Source of the DNA: Streptomyces sp. NBC_01304
GTDB taxonomy: Bacteria > Actinomycetota > Actinomycetes > Streptomycetales > Streptomycetaceae
Direction of reading: 5' to 3'
DNA length: 64,000 bases
Assembly: GCF_035975855.1 (NCBI RefSeq)
Contig: NZ_CP109055.1
Span: 8,370,001 to 8,434,000 of the forward strand
A program made the translations under genes and the position numbers. The notes under the pieces are model-generated. The model made no database searches, had not been told where the DNA came from, and saw only the letters and a list, made by a program, of their open reading frames with translations. Positions 1-7,539 of the stretch are shown piece by piece; position 1 is the first letter of the stretch, and each line of letters starts with the position of its first letter.

Positions 1-306
1 GGTACGCATCCGCTGGTGAGCCTCGTCGGCTATGCCCGCGCGCTCGAGATCTGCGCCACCGGACGCTTCGTCCACGGGGCGGAGGCCGAGCGTATCGGGC
101 TGGCCAACCTCGTCGTGCCCGGCGCCGAACTCGACGCCGCCGCACGGGACTTGGCCGGCGCGCTCCTTGCCGCGCCGCGCGATGCCGTGATCGAGACCAA
201 GGCGCTGCTTCAGGGTGCCTCGGGACGGTCGTACGAGGAGCAGCGCGTGGCCGAACGTTCCGCTCAGGCGCGGCGGCTGCGGGATCTTGCGGGGCTTGGC
301 GACTGA
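1..306 (+). CDS. Enoyl-CoA hydratase/isomerase family protein, C-terminal part (truncated by window edge)
   Basis: The reading frame is open from base 1, so the gene starts before the window; about 101 residues are visible. The segment ATGRFVHGAEAERIGLANLV matches the crotonase pattern in which a conserved Ala/Glu-rich helix is followed by GLAN-V, and the rest is the C-terminal helical trimerisation region (an RSYEEQRVAE-type helix near the end). The catalytic oxyanion-hole glycines lie upstream and cannot be seen, so substrate and exact reaction (2-enoyl-CoA hydration or isomerisation) cannot be given. It ends 43 bp before the stop of the convergent minus-strand gene at 350. Confidence 0.85.
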   Translation, partial: GTHPLVSLVGYARALEICATGRFVHGAEAERIGLANLVVPGAELDAAARDLAGALLAAPRDAVIETKALLQGASGRSYEEQRVAERSAQARRLRDLAGLGD

Positions 307-349
307 GGCTGGGCCTCGATTTCCGCATGTCGGACGGGCTCGGGCTGAA

Positions 350-1078
350 TCAGGGCCCGATGCGCGTGACGAGCACCGCCACGCTCGGCAGCCCGGGCAG
401 TTCCCGCGACACCTCGCGGCGTACTGACAGGGCAACATCCACAGCGCGATACCCGGTCCGGACGGCCAGCTCGATGCGGACATGGCGTCCGGCGAGCGCG
501 GCCGCTCCGGGCGGGGTGTCGCGCTGCTCGATGTGCACCGCACGACCCAGATCCTCCGTCAGGCCCGCCACCCCGAGTACGGACCGCGCGGCCGCTGCCG
601 CTCTTGCCTCGTCGGTGCCGGGCCTCGGTGCGCGGCCGGCCGACGCGGGTGGCTTCCGCTGTACGTCGTCGGGTTCGGGCTCGTGGTCGAGGAGCCCCGT
701 CACGCGCAGGTCAACTGCACTGACCGCGAGCCCGAGTTGGGTCGTTGCGCACTCCCACAGCTGCGCGCGCAACCGGTCCGCCGTGGTCGGCAACGGAGTC
801 GTCGCGATCGCTTCGAAGTCAGCCTCGATGCGCAGCGCCCCCGGCGGCAAGGCGCTCGGCGGCGGGGGCACCGCGGGCTCGCCCGTCTCTGCCGGGTCGG
901 CCAGGCCGAGGCGAAGGGGACCCAGCCGTACGCCGCGTACCCCTGAAGCGGCGGCGGACAGCACCGCGCGGGCCGCGTGTTCCGTGATCCATGCGCCGTC
1001 CCGCGCGTCGCCCAGCGGAAGAAGCCGGCCGAGGCCGAGACTTCGGCGTACCTCCCGCACCCACCCGTCAGCCGTCAT
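350..1078 (-). CDS. Conserved actinobacterial protein with two Gls24-like segments (unnamed)
   Basis: 242 residues, ATG at 1078. I do not recognise a named function; I recall orthologues carrying the odd label nucleopolyhedrovirus P10 family. Two stretches (about residues 65-125 and 180-240) have the strand-helix-strand pattern of Asp23/Gls24 domains: an LRIEADFE-type strand followed by a helix and a VDLRVTG strand, and an HVRIELAV strand followed by a helix and a VAVLVTR strand. They resemble the small Gls24-like protein at 1830-2177. A Pro/Ala-rich linker lies between them. It is divergent from the Asp23/Gls24 operon (97 bp apart), so a part in the same envelope-stress assembly is likely but inferred. 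Confidence 0.7.
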   Translation of the reverse strand: MTADGWVREVRRSLGLGRLLPLGDARDGAWITEHAARAVLSAAASGVRGVRLGPLRLGLADPAETGEPAVPPPPSALPPGALRIEADFEAIATTPLPTTADRLRAQLWECATTQLGLAVSAVDLRVTGLLDHEPEPDDVQRKPPASAGRAPRPGTDEARAAAAARSVLGVAGLTEDLGRAVHIEQRDTPPGAAALAGRHVRIELAVRTGYRAVDVALSVRREVSRELPGLPSVAVLVTRIGP

Positions 1079-1175
1079 CTCTCCAGACTGCCCCGTATCC
1101 GGCCCGGCGCGCTGCCGGGCAACCGCACTTACTGTGGTCACAGGAGCGCAACTCACCTCGATGGGGGCGAATGCG

Positions 1176-1637
1176 ATGACCGAGACAGCCGAACAGAGCT
1201 TGTCCGGAACGGAGTTGGCGAAGAGCGGCCCGACCAGGCGCGGTGGCGGGGACCCCGCCACCCGGGGGCGTACCACCATCTCCGACGGAGTCGTGGAGAA
1301 GATCGCCGGGCTGGCCGCCCGTGACGTGCTCGGTGTGCATGCCATGGGCAGCGGCATCGCGCGCACCTTCGGCGCCGTCCGCGACCGGGTGCCCGGCTCC
1401 GCCAAGGCCGTGGCCAGAGGTGTGAAGGCCGAGGTCGGCGAGGTGCAGACGGCGCTCGACCTGGAGATCGTCGTCGACTACGGCGTCTCCATCGCCGACG
1501 TCGCCAAGGCCGTACGGGAGAACGTCATCGCGGCAGTCGAGCGCATGACGGGCCTCGAAGTCGTCGAGGTGAACATCGCGGTCGGCGATGTGAAGCTCCC
1601 CGACGAAGAGGAAGAAGAGCAGGGACGACTGCAGTGA
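1176..1637 (+). CDS. Asp23/Gls24 family envelope stress response protein
   Basis: 153 residues. Start chosen at ATG 1176 because GGGGGCG lies just upstream; an in-frame ATG at 1161 has no comparable ribosome site. After a low-complexity N-terminus of about 35 residues comes the Asp23 fold: TTISDGVVEKIAGLAARDV, the LEIVVDYGVSI strand, an amphipathic helix (VAKAVRENVIAAVE) and the terminal strand EVVEVNIAVGDV, ending in an acidic tail. Family members sit at the membrane through the anchor AmaP and help cell-envelope homeostasis. First gene of a tight five-gene operon ending with amaP. Confidence 0.88.
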   Translation: MTETAEQSLSGTELAKSGPTRRGGGDPATRGRTTISDGVVEKIAGLAARDVLGVHAMGSGIARTFGAVRDRVPGSAKAVARGVKAEVGEVQTALDLEIVVDYGVSIADVAKAVRENVIAAVERMTGLEVVEVNIAVGDVKLPDEEEEEQGRLQ

Positions 1638-1647
1638 GGAGCCCGCG

Positions 1648-1833
1648 ATGAGCATGGCGGTGGTCGGCCTGATGGCGGGCATGGCGCTCGGATTCGCCGC
1701 GTACTTCGGCGGGTTCGGGGCGTTTCTCCTGGTGGCGGCGCTCGGCGCGATCGGATTTCTGGTCGGGCGGTATGCCGAGGGCGACCTCGAGCCCGGTGAC
1801 CTGTTCAAGCCGCGCGGCGACCGGCGACGATGA
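1648..1833 (+). CDS. Small two-helix membrane protein of the Asp23/Gls24 cluster (DUF2273-like)
   Basis: 61 residues, almost entirely two hydrophobic segments (about 4-22 and 24-40) followed by a charged tail (GDLFKPRGDRRR). Size and position match the small DUF2273-type membrane proteins that accompany Asp23 proteins. It begins 10 bp after the preceding stop, with GAGGAGCCCGCG in front of the ATG, and its stop overlaps the next start by 4 bp (ATGA type), so it is translationally coupled. Probably a membrane partner of the complex; no direct function is known. Confidence 0.8.
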   Translation: MSMAVVGLMAGMALGFAAYFGGFGAFLLVAALGAIGFLVGRYAEGDLEPGDLFKPRGDRRR

Positions 1834-2177
1834 TGGGCGCGGCGCCCGTCGAGCCGGGCGAACGCGGGGCGACCCGCATCGCCGACCGGGTCGTCGCGAA
1901 GATCGCGGCACGGGCCGCGCGCGAGGCCGTCGAGCTGCCCTCGGGCGCAGAGCTTCCGCAGGCCACCGTCACGGTGCACCATGACACCGCCCGGGTCCGC
2001 ATCCGGCTCGAACTCGGCTACCCCGGCGACATCGGTCGCCAGTGCGGTGCCGTGCGTCGCCAAGTCGTCCAGCGGGTAAGGGCGTTGGCGGGGATGGCGG
2101 TGCCCGAGGTGACGGTCCGCGTGGAGCGTCTGTACTCGGCGCGGTCGCGCGCGGCGGCACAGGGGAGGGCACGATGA
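1830..2177 (+). CDS. Asp23/Gls24-like protein, second copy in the operon
   Basis: 115 residues, ATG 1830 overlapping the previous stop. It keeps the Gls24 core: TRIADRVVAKIAARAAREAV at the N-terminus, the strand ARVRIRLELGYPGDI, a helix (CGAVRRQVVQRVRALAG) and the strand VPEVTVRVERLY. It is shorter than the first Asp23 protein at 1176 and lacks its acidic tail. Two diverged Asp23-like proteins in one operon suggest a hetero-oligomer attached to AmaP; this is inference from gene order. Its stop overlaps the next ATG (2174). Confidence 0.8.
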   Translation: MMGAAPVEPGERGATRIADRVVAKIAARAAREAVELPSGAELPQATVTVHHDTARVRIRLELGYPGDIGRQCGAVRRQVVQRVRALAGMAVPEVTVRVERLYSARSRAAAQGRAR

Positions 2178-2872
2178 ACGAAGGTGACGAGGGTTTCCAA
2201 GGGGGCGGCACCCAGCGGCTGCCCGTCCTGGAGAAGGACGAGAAGGGCGAGAGGGCGGCCCCGAGCGAGCTCGACCAGTCGGCGTCGGCGGCGTCCTACA
2301 AGCCGGTGCCCACGCCGGACGAGGACGGTTCGGGGCCGTGGATGTGGTCCGTGCGCCGCGTGCCCGCCGCGGTGGTCGGGGTTCTCGGCGCGGGCGCGGC
2401 GGGGCTGCTGCTGTACGACTTCGCCGCCGTACGTGCCCACCGGACCGCGGTGGACTGGCGGCGCGAGCTGGCGCGGACGCTCGCCGCGCGACCGCTCGAC
2501 GACGTCTGGGTGCTGCTCGGCGCGGGCGCCGCCGTGGCCCTTGGTGTGTGGCTGCTCGTTCTCGCGGCCACGCCGGGCCGGCGGTCCTTCCTCGCGATGC
2601 GGGCCGGCGACCCCGAGGTGCGGGCCTGGCTGGACACCGGGGCGGCCGCGCTCGTGCTGCGGGACCGGGCGATGGAGGTGTCCGGGGTGCAGTCGGTACG
2701 CGTCCGGATGCGGCGCCACTCGGTCGACGTACGGGCGGTGGCGCACTTCCGTCAACTCGACGACGTACGCGCCGACTTGGACGCGACGCTCGGCGAGGGC
2801 ATCCGCGGGCTGGGTCTGGCGCAGGCGCCGGGCCTGTCGGTGCGGGTGTCCCGGCCCGGGAAGAGGGGCTGA
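2174..2872 (+). CDS. DUF6286-like membrane protein of the Asp23 cluster
   Basis: 232 residues; ATG 2174 overlaps the previous TGA, which fixes the start. About 60 hydrophilic residues precede two transmembrane segments (about 63-85 and 115-138) separated by a short charged loop. The C-terminal half is soluble and again Asp23/AmaP-like, with strands VQSVRVRMRRHSVDVRAVAH and LSVRVS around a helix. This matches what I know of DUF6286 proteins encoded beside amaP. It is coupled to the genes on both sides, so it is probably a structural partner of the membrane-bound Asp23 assembly. The family name is from memory. Confidence 0.75.
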   Translation: MNEGDEGFQGGGTQRLPVLEKDEKGERAAPSELDQSASAASYKPVPTPDEDGSGPWMWSVRRVPAAVVGVLGAGAAGLLLYDFAAVRAHRTAVDWRRELARTLAARPLDDVWVLLGAGAAVALGVWLLVLAATPGRRSFLAMRAGDPEVRAWLDTGAAALVLRDRAMEVSGVQSVRVRMRRHSVDVRAVAHFRQLDDVRADLDATLGEGIRGLGLAQAPGLSVRVSRPGKRG

Positions 2873-2876
2873 GCTG

Positions 2877-3455
2877 ATGCTGACGTATGTGAACCGGGTC
2901 CTGCTCGGTCTGTTGGGCCTCGCGCTGGTCGTCCTCGGCGGGGCGGCGCTCGCGGCCGGGCTCGGGGTGGCGGTGCCGTCCTGGTGGGCGTGGGACGGGC
3001 AGGGCGATGTGCTGCTCAGCGCTGCGGACCGGGCGAGCCTGAGTGGGCGCGGCTGGTGGTGGCCGGTGGTGTTCGCGGTGCTCGGGGCGGTGCTGTTGCT
3101 CGCGGTGTGGTGGGTGGTGGCGCAGGTTCGGCGGGGGCGGCTGGCGGAGGTGCTTGTGGACAGCGGGGACGGGCAGGGGGCGTTGCTGCGCGGGTCTGCG
3201 CTGGAGGGGGTGCTGGCCGGGGAGGCCGAGGGGCTGGACGGGGTCCGGCGGGCCCAGGTCGCGCTCACGGGTAGGCGCAGTGCCCCCGAGGCCGGAGTGA
3301 GCCTGTGGCTCGAGGCTCATGCGGAGCCTGCGGATGTGCTGTACCGCGTCAGCGCCGAAGCGGTGGCGCAGGCGCGGGACTCTGCTGGGCTGGAGCGGTT
3401 GCCGGCGGAGGTGCGGATGCGGGCGGTTCGGCATCGGGCGGCTCGGGTGAACTGA
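2877..3455 (+). CDS. amaP: Alkaline shock response membrane anchor protein AmaP
   Basis: 192 residues, ATG 2877, 4 bp after the preceding stop. Two transmembrane helices (about residues 8-30 and 60-82) enclose a short extracytoplasmic loop, followed by a cytoplasmic domain of about 110 residues. This is the topology of AmaP, which anchors Asp23 proteins to the membrane. Last gene of the cluster; the 3' side runs straight into the large hairpin at 3458-3586. Codons in the second half are unusually rich in GGG and GTG. Confidence 0.82.
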   Translation: MLTYVNRVLLGLLGLALVVLGGAALAAGLGVAVPSWWAWDGQGDVLLSAADRASLSGRGWWWPVVFAVLGAVLLLAVWWVVAQVRRGRLAEVLVDSGDGQGALLRGSALEGVLAGEAEGLDGVRRAQVALTGRRSAPEAGVSLWLEAHAEPADVLYRVSAEAVAQARDSAGLERLPAEVRMRAVRHRAARVN

Positions 3456-3457
3456 TT

Positions 3458-3586
3458 TTTTCCCCACCCCGCCCCTTCCCGAAAGTCCTCAAGCGCCGGA
3501 CGGGCTGATTTATCAGCCCGTCCGGCGCTTGAGGACTTTCTTTGAAGCCGACGGCAGTCTTTCGGGAAGGGGCGGGGTGGGGAAAA
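3458..3586. terminator. Large composite hairpin between convergent genes (bidirectional terminator)
   Basis: The inner arms 3481-3509 and 3512-3540 are a perfect 29-bp inverted repeat with a 2-nt tip. The outer arms 3458-3485 and 3559-3586 are a further perfect 28-bp repeat; the pentamer GAAAG at 3481-3485 is shared by both. An 18-nt bulge (3541-3558) separates the two right-hand arms. The left outer arm begins in a run of six T. It lies between the stops of amaP and the convergent SDR gene (5 bp from the latter), so bidirectional termination is the natural role. Parts of it recur at 39926-40040. Confidence 0.8.
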
Positions 3587-3591
3587 GAAGG

Positions 3592-4347
3592 TCAGAACCC
3601 GCGCCGAGCCCCGCCGTCCACCGGCACCATCACGCCCGTGATGTAGGACGCGGCCGGCGACAGCAGGAACGCAGCCGTGCGGCCGAACTCCGACGGAGTC
3701 CCATAGCGGCGAAGAGGGATCTTCGCCTCGTTCGCCGCACGGGCGGCCTCGGGGTCGGGCGAGAGCCCGTCGAGCTGGCGCATCCGATCCGTACCGATCC
3801 GCCCCGGCAGCACCCCCAGCACGCGGATGCCCCGCGGACCCACCTCGTCCGCAAGGGACTTCGCAAAACCGGCAAGCCCCGGCCGCAGGCCGTTGGAGAT
3901 CGTGAGCCCAGCGATCGGCTCGTACACCGAACCGGACAGGACGAGCGCGATCACCCCGCCTTCGCCGAGCGACGCCGCCGCCGTCCGCGCAAGCCGCACC
4001 GCCCCGAGGAACACCGACTCGAACGCCGACTGCCACTGCTCGTCCGTGTTGCTCGCGGCAGAGCCGGGCGCAGGCCCGCCGACGCTGATCAGCACCCCGT
4101 CGAAGCGGCCGAAGCGGGAGCGCGCGGTCTCGATCAGGCGGGCCGCGGCGGCCGGGTCGGCGTTGTCGGCGGCGACCCCCACCGCGTTCTCGCCGAGCGC
4201 GGCGGCCGCCTCGGCGGCGGACTTCTCCTCGCGCCCCGTGATGATCACCTTCGCGCCGTCGGCGACCAGCGCCTCGGCCGTGGCGTGGCCGAGACCACGG
4301 GTGGCTCCGGTGACGACGTAGACGCGGTCCTTCAATCCAAGATCCAT
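3592..4347 (-). CDS. SDR family NAD(P)-dependent oxidoreductase
   Basis: 251 residues, ATG 4347. Classical short-chain dehydrogenase: nucleotide-binding TGATRGLG near residues 12-19, then a Ser (LVLSGSV) of the catalytic triad in the strand around residue 135. The usual YxxxK is replaced by a less typical segment around ISNGLRPGLAGFAKSLA, so the catalytic Tyr position is not evident. It ends with the common motif YITGVMVPVDGGARRGF. Substrate unknown. It is convergent with amaP and separated from it by the large hairpin. Confidence 0.85.
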   Translation of the reverse strand: MDLGLKDRVYVVTGATRGLGHATAEALVADGAKVIITGREEKSAAEAAAALGENAVGVAADNADPAAAARLIETARSRFGRFDGVLISVGGPAPGSAASNTDEQWQSAFESVFLGAVRLARTAAASLGEGGVIALVLSGSVYEPIAGLTISNGLRPGLAGFAKSLADEVGPRGIRVLGVLPGRIGTDRMRQLDGLSPDPEAARAANEAKIPLRRYGTPSEFGRTAAFLLSPAASYITGVMVPVDGGARRGF

Positions 4348-4402
4348 GGCCCCATCCTGCCGCGTCCGCCCCGGCCGGGGCGAGCCCGTGCAGGGGGTCC
4401 GG

Positions 4403-5197
4403 TCAGACGGCGGCCGAGGCCGGCTCCTGAGACGGGGCGTCGGCGGCGGCGCGCTCGCGGCGCTCGCGCAGCTCACGGCGGACCAGGACCACCCAGCCGA
4501 CCGGGACGCCCGCGCAGAACAGCCACCACTGGATCGCGTACGCCATGTGCGGGCCGATCGAATCGTGGTCGGGGGCGCCGATCGGTTCGGGTTTGCCGGA
4601 CGGCGGCTCGGGGGCGGTGAGTTCGGCGTAGCCGCCGAGGACCTGCTTGCCGATGAGCTCGGCCTGCTGGGCGCTGTTGATCAGCATGACCTGGCGGTCG
4701 GGCAGGCCCTTGAGGTCCTTGATGCCGCTGGCGCCGCTGGTCTCGTCGGCCATCAGCCGGCCGGTGATCGTGACCTTGCCCTGCGGCGGGGCCGGGACCT
4801 TGGGGAAGGCCTTCTGGTCGCCACTCGACGCGACCCAGCCGCGGTTGACGAGCAGGACCTTGCCGTCGTCGAGGACCAGCGGGGTCAGGACGTGGAAGCC
4901 GACCTGGTCGTCGCCGTTGGTGCGGCGGCGTACGACGACTTCGTGTGCGGTGTCGTACGTCCCCGTCGCGGTGACCCGGCGCCAGTACTCGGCCCGCGGC
5001 ACGGTGTGGCCCGGCTTCGTCAGCTGCTCGGCGGGCACGGGGTCGGCCTCGAGGTTGTCGGCGATCAGGGAGTTCTGCGCGACGCGGTGCTCGTGGCGGT
5101 GCAGCTGCCAGAAGCCCAGCTCGATCATCACGGGGATGAGGACGAGGGCGAGGAGGGTGACGAGGACCCACTGCCGGGACAACAGGAAGCGGTACAC
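4403..5197 (-). CDS. SURF1 family cytochrome oxidase biogenesis protein
   Basis: 264 residues from GTG 5197 (protein begins MYRFLLSRQWV as in relatives); an in-frame ATG at 5221 would add eight residues. SURF1 architecture: N-terminal membrane helix (about 7-27) followed by the GFWQLHRHE motif, a large extracytoplasmic domain with PRAEYWRRVTATGTYD and VLLVNRGWV, and a second helix near the C-terminus (WWLFCAGVPVGWVVLV). SURF1 proteins assist haem insertion into cytochrome c oxidase of the aa3 type. The C-terminal tail is Ala/Glu-rich. No oxidase genes are adjacent. Confidence 0.9.
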   Translation of the reverse strand: MYRFLLSRQWVLVTLLALVLIPVMIELGFWQLHRHEHRVAQNSLIADNLEADPVPAEQLTKPGHTVPRAEYWRRVTATGTYDTAHEVVVRRRTNGDDQVGFHVLTPLVLDDGKVLLVNRGWVASSGDQKAFPKVPAPPQGKVTITGRLMADETSGASGIKDLKGLPDRQVMLINSAQQAELIGKQVLGGYAELTAPEPPSGKPEPIGAPDHDSIGPHMAYAIQWWLFCAGVPVGWVVLVRRELRERRERAAADAPSQEPASAAV

Positions 5198-5267
5198 CCC
5201 ATGACCGTACAACTCGGCCATGGGGTGAAAGGTCCGGGGGTCGCCTCAGCCGGGCGGCAAGGGGTGC

Positions 5268-5501
5268 TCACACCTTGTCGACGATGCCCACCTTCCCCTC
5301 CGACCGGGCGCAGTGGGCGCCGCAGTACCACTGCTGGTCGACCTCGACGCCCTGGCCGATGATCCGGCACCGGCAGTGCTCGCAGATGGGCGCCATGCGG
5401 TGAATGGCGCAGGAGAAGCAGTCGAAGACGTGCACCGCGCCCTGCGCGTGCACCTCGAAGGACATGCCGTAGTCGTTTCCGCAGACCTCGCAACTTGCCA
5501 T
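5268..5501 (-). CDS. Cysteine-rich zinc-binding small protein
   Basis: 77 residues from ATG 5501; the upstream extension of this frame is low quality. Four Cys pairs (CEVC near the start, CFSC, CEHC and CGAHC) plus conserved His give a double zinc-ribbon/treble-clef pattern. Similar small proteins are common and unnamed in streptomycetes. It probably binds zinc and a nucleic acid or protein partner, but nothing here shows which. It lies 66 bp downstream of the SURF1 start, on the same strand and ahead of it, so the two may be cotranscribed. Confidence 0.8.
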   Translation of the reverse strand: MASCEVCGNDYGMSFEVHAQGAVHVFDCFSCAIHRMAPICEHCRCRIIGQGVEVDQQWYCGAHCARSEGKVGIVDKV

Positions 5502-5596
5502 GCGCCACAGGGTGGGACGCGGCCGTGCCCGCACGCGCGCGGCATGCGGGGCGCGGCCCGACAAATCACCCGTCTGACGCCGGGGGGGCACGTCGG

Positions 5597-6583
5597 TCAG
5601 CCGGCTGACGCCGGGGCCACATCCCGCAGCAGCTGACCGAAGGCCGCCTCGTCCAGCACGGGGGTGCCGAACGACTGGGCCTTGACGACCTTGGACGTGC
5701 TCGAGTCCGGATCATTGGTGACGAGCAGGCTGGTGAGCCTCGACACACTCGTCGCGACGTGCAGCCCCGCCTCGACCGCCCGGTCCTCCAGCAGCTCGCG
5801 GTCGACGGAGGTGTCACCCGAGAAGGCGACCCGCATGCCCTGCTGGAGGGGCTTGCCGTCCTCGTACCGCCCGGGGTTGGGGTAGGGGCACGGCGGCCGC
5901 TTGCGCGAGGGTCGCCAGCTGCCCTGGCCGTACGACGACTGGCCGTACGAGGACTGCCGGCCGATGCCCGGGGAGCTGGGGCTCCGGTTCCACTCGGTCA
6001 GTGGGAGGCACTCCAGGAGCGGGAGCCTGAGGCCGGTGTCCGCCGCCGCGTGCAGGCTGGGCCTGAAGGCCTCGGCGAGCACGCGCGCGTCGTCGAGCGC
6101 GTGGTGCGCGCGCTGCTGTACGACGCCGAAGTGCGCGGCGAGGGACTCCAGCTTGTGGTTGGGCAGCGGGAGCCGCAGCTCCTTGGAGAGCGCGATGGTG
6201 CACAGGCGCTGGCGGACCGGGGCGGTGCGCTCCGCGCGCGCGTATTCTCTGGCGATCATCGACCAGTCGAAGACCGCGTTGTGCGCGACCAGGACGCGGC
6301 CGTCGAGCCGGGACGCGAACTCCTCGGCGATCTCCGGGAAGAGCGGGGCACTCTCGAGGACGTCGCTCGTCAGGCCGTGGATCCAGACCGGGCCGGGGTC
6401 GCGCTCGGGGTTGACCAGCGTGTACCAGTGGTCCTCGACCTCACCGCGGGCGTCGAGCCGGTAGACGGCAGCGGACACTATCCGGTCGTCGCGGGCGAGG
6501 CCGGTGGTCTCCACGTCGACGACCGCGTACCCCGACGGATACGCGGCCGGCCATGGCGCTGCGGTCGTGCGGTCTTCGAGCAT
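5597..6583 (-). CDS. DEDDh 3'-5' exonuclease with C-terminal BRCT domain
   Basis: 328 residues, ATG 6583. Residues about 16-180 form a DnaQ-like exonuclease: VVDVETTG (first acidic pair), LVAHNAVFDWSM (middle Asp) and HHALDDARVLAEAF (His and last Asp), so all DEDDh residues are present. A linker with two SSYGQ units and a Pro/Arg-rich stretch joins it to a BRCT domain (about 245-325, starting GMRVAFSGDTSVDRELLEDR). Such proteins are usually annotated as DNA polymerase III epsilon-like or general exonucleases; repair or RNA processing are both possible. Confidence 0.9.
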   Translation of the reverse strand: MLEDRTTAAPWPAAYPSGYAVVDVETTGLARDDRIVSAAVYRLDARGEVEDHWYTLVNPERDPGPVWIHGLTSDVLESAPLFPEIAEEFASRLDGRVLVAHNAVFDWSMIAREYARAERTAPVRQRLCTIALSKELRLPLPNHKLESLAAHFGVVQQRAHHALDDARVLAEAFRPSLHAAADTGLRLPLLECLPLTEWNRSPSSPGIGRQSSYGQSSYGQGSWRPSRKRPPCPYPNPGRYEDGKPLQQGMRVAFSGDTSVDRELLEDRAVEAGLHVATSVSRLTSLLVTNDPDSSTSKVVKAQSFGTPVLDEAAFGQLLRDVAPASAG

Positions 6584-6782
6584 GGTCACTGAGGATACGA
6601 CCCGGGACTGACAGCGCGGACACACGGGCCGGTTCCGGGGCGGCCCGGCGCGGGCGTCGTTACCCCGCTGGGCCGGGCGATGTCAACTCGGCCCGGGGGC
6701 AGGTCACATACGACGCCAGGACGCCGACCGCGGAACCTCTGTGGACTTCTGGAACTTCCGGACTTCTGGACCGCCGCGGACC

Positions 6783-7409
6783 TCAGTCCGCGAGCAGGCC
6801 CTCGACGAGGGCGCGTACGGACGCCGTGAACAGCTTGTCCGGCTGTGGCGGCGTCGCCAGTGCGCGCGCGAGTGCCGGGTCGTGTTCGGCGGTCTTCACG
6901 TCCCACAACTCCTCCTCGCCCGGCCGCTGTACCGGCGCCCGTTCCCGGTTGCGTTCGACCAGTACGAACCCGACCACCTGGAACAGGACGGCCCGTACGA
7001 CCTCGGCCGCCCGGGCGCCGCGCAGGCCTGCCGCGTGCACCTCGTGCACCAGGGCCTGCCGGGCCGGCTGGAACATGCGCTCGGTGAGGCCGCGTTCATG
7101 GACCATCGCCACCAGGTAGGGGTGCTCGCGCAGCTGGCGGCGCAGGGTGCGGGCGACGGAGACGATGCGGTGTGCGGGCGTACGGCCGACCGGTCTGATC
7201 GCGCCGAGGTCGTCGAGGGTGCGGTCCACCAGGGCGTCCAGAAGTGATTCGCGGTTGCCGACGTGCCAGTAGATCGAGGTGACCGCGGTGCCGAGCTCGG
7301 CGGCCAGCTTGCGCATGGTCAGGGCGGCGGGGCCGTGCTGCTTGACGAGGTTCGCGGCGGTGTCCAGGACTTCTTCGCGGGTCAGTGCTGCGCGTGCCTG
7401 CTTGGACAT
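6783..7409 (-). CDS. TetR/AcrR family transcriptional regulator
   Basis: 208 residues. The helix-turn-helix lies at about residues 8-55 (TREEVLDTAANLVKQHG, then AELGTAVTSIYWHVGNRESL), followed by the all-helical ligand and dimer domain. Divergent from the four-gene catabolic operon at 7540; the 130-bp gap holds a perfect palindrome (7486-7500) suited to a TetR dimer, so it probably represses itself and the operon until an acyl or aromatic ligand binds. Ligand unknown. Confidence 0.9.
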   Translation of the reverse strand: MSKQARAALTREEVLDTAANLVKQHGPAALTMRKLAAELGTAVTSIYWHVGNRESLLDALVDRTLDDLGAIRPVGRTPAHRIVSVARTLRRQLREHPYLVAMVHERGLTERMFQPARQALVHEVHAAGLRGARAAEVVRAVLFQVVGFVLVERNRERAPVQRPGEEELWDVKTAEHDPALARALATPPQPDKLFTASVRALVEGLLAD

Positions 7410-7485
7410 CGTGCCCCCTCGACGGCTGTCTGCTCCGTTGCCGATTCCGTTCCGTGCACGGCTCTTTACCCTTCATCGGAGCCCG

Positions 7486-7500
7486 TGTAACTGTGTTACA
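7486..7500. promoter_or_regulatory. Probable TetR operator (TGTAAC-N3-GTTACA)
   Basis: Perfect inverted repeat TGTAACTGTGTTACA with 6-bp arms and a 3-bp centre, in the 130-bp gap between the divergent TetR gene and the acetoacetate decarboxylase-like gene. It is AT-rich against the surrounding GC-rich DNA, and its spacing to the downstream start (40 bp) fits a promoter-overlapping operator. TetR family members commonly bind such TGTnAC-type sites. Confidence 0.75.
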
Positions 7501-7539
7501 GAACCGACCCCCGACGCAGCGAACGAAGGGTGGTACGTC

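Noticed and set aside
1068..3467. Long minus-strand frame (about 800 codons) opposite the Asp23 cluster
   Set aside because: A shadow of the real plus-strand genes: composition is mainly Arg/Pro/Ala from GC-rich third positions and no domain is visible.
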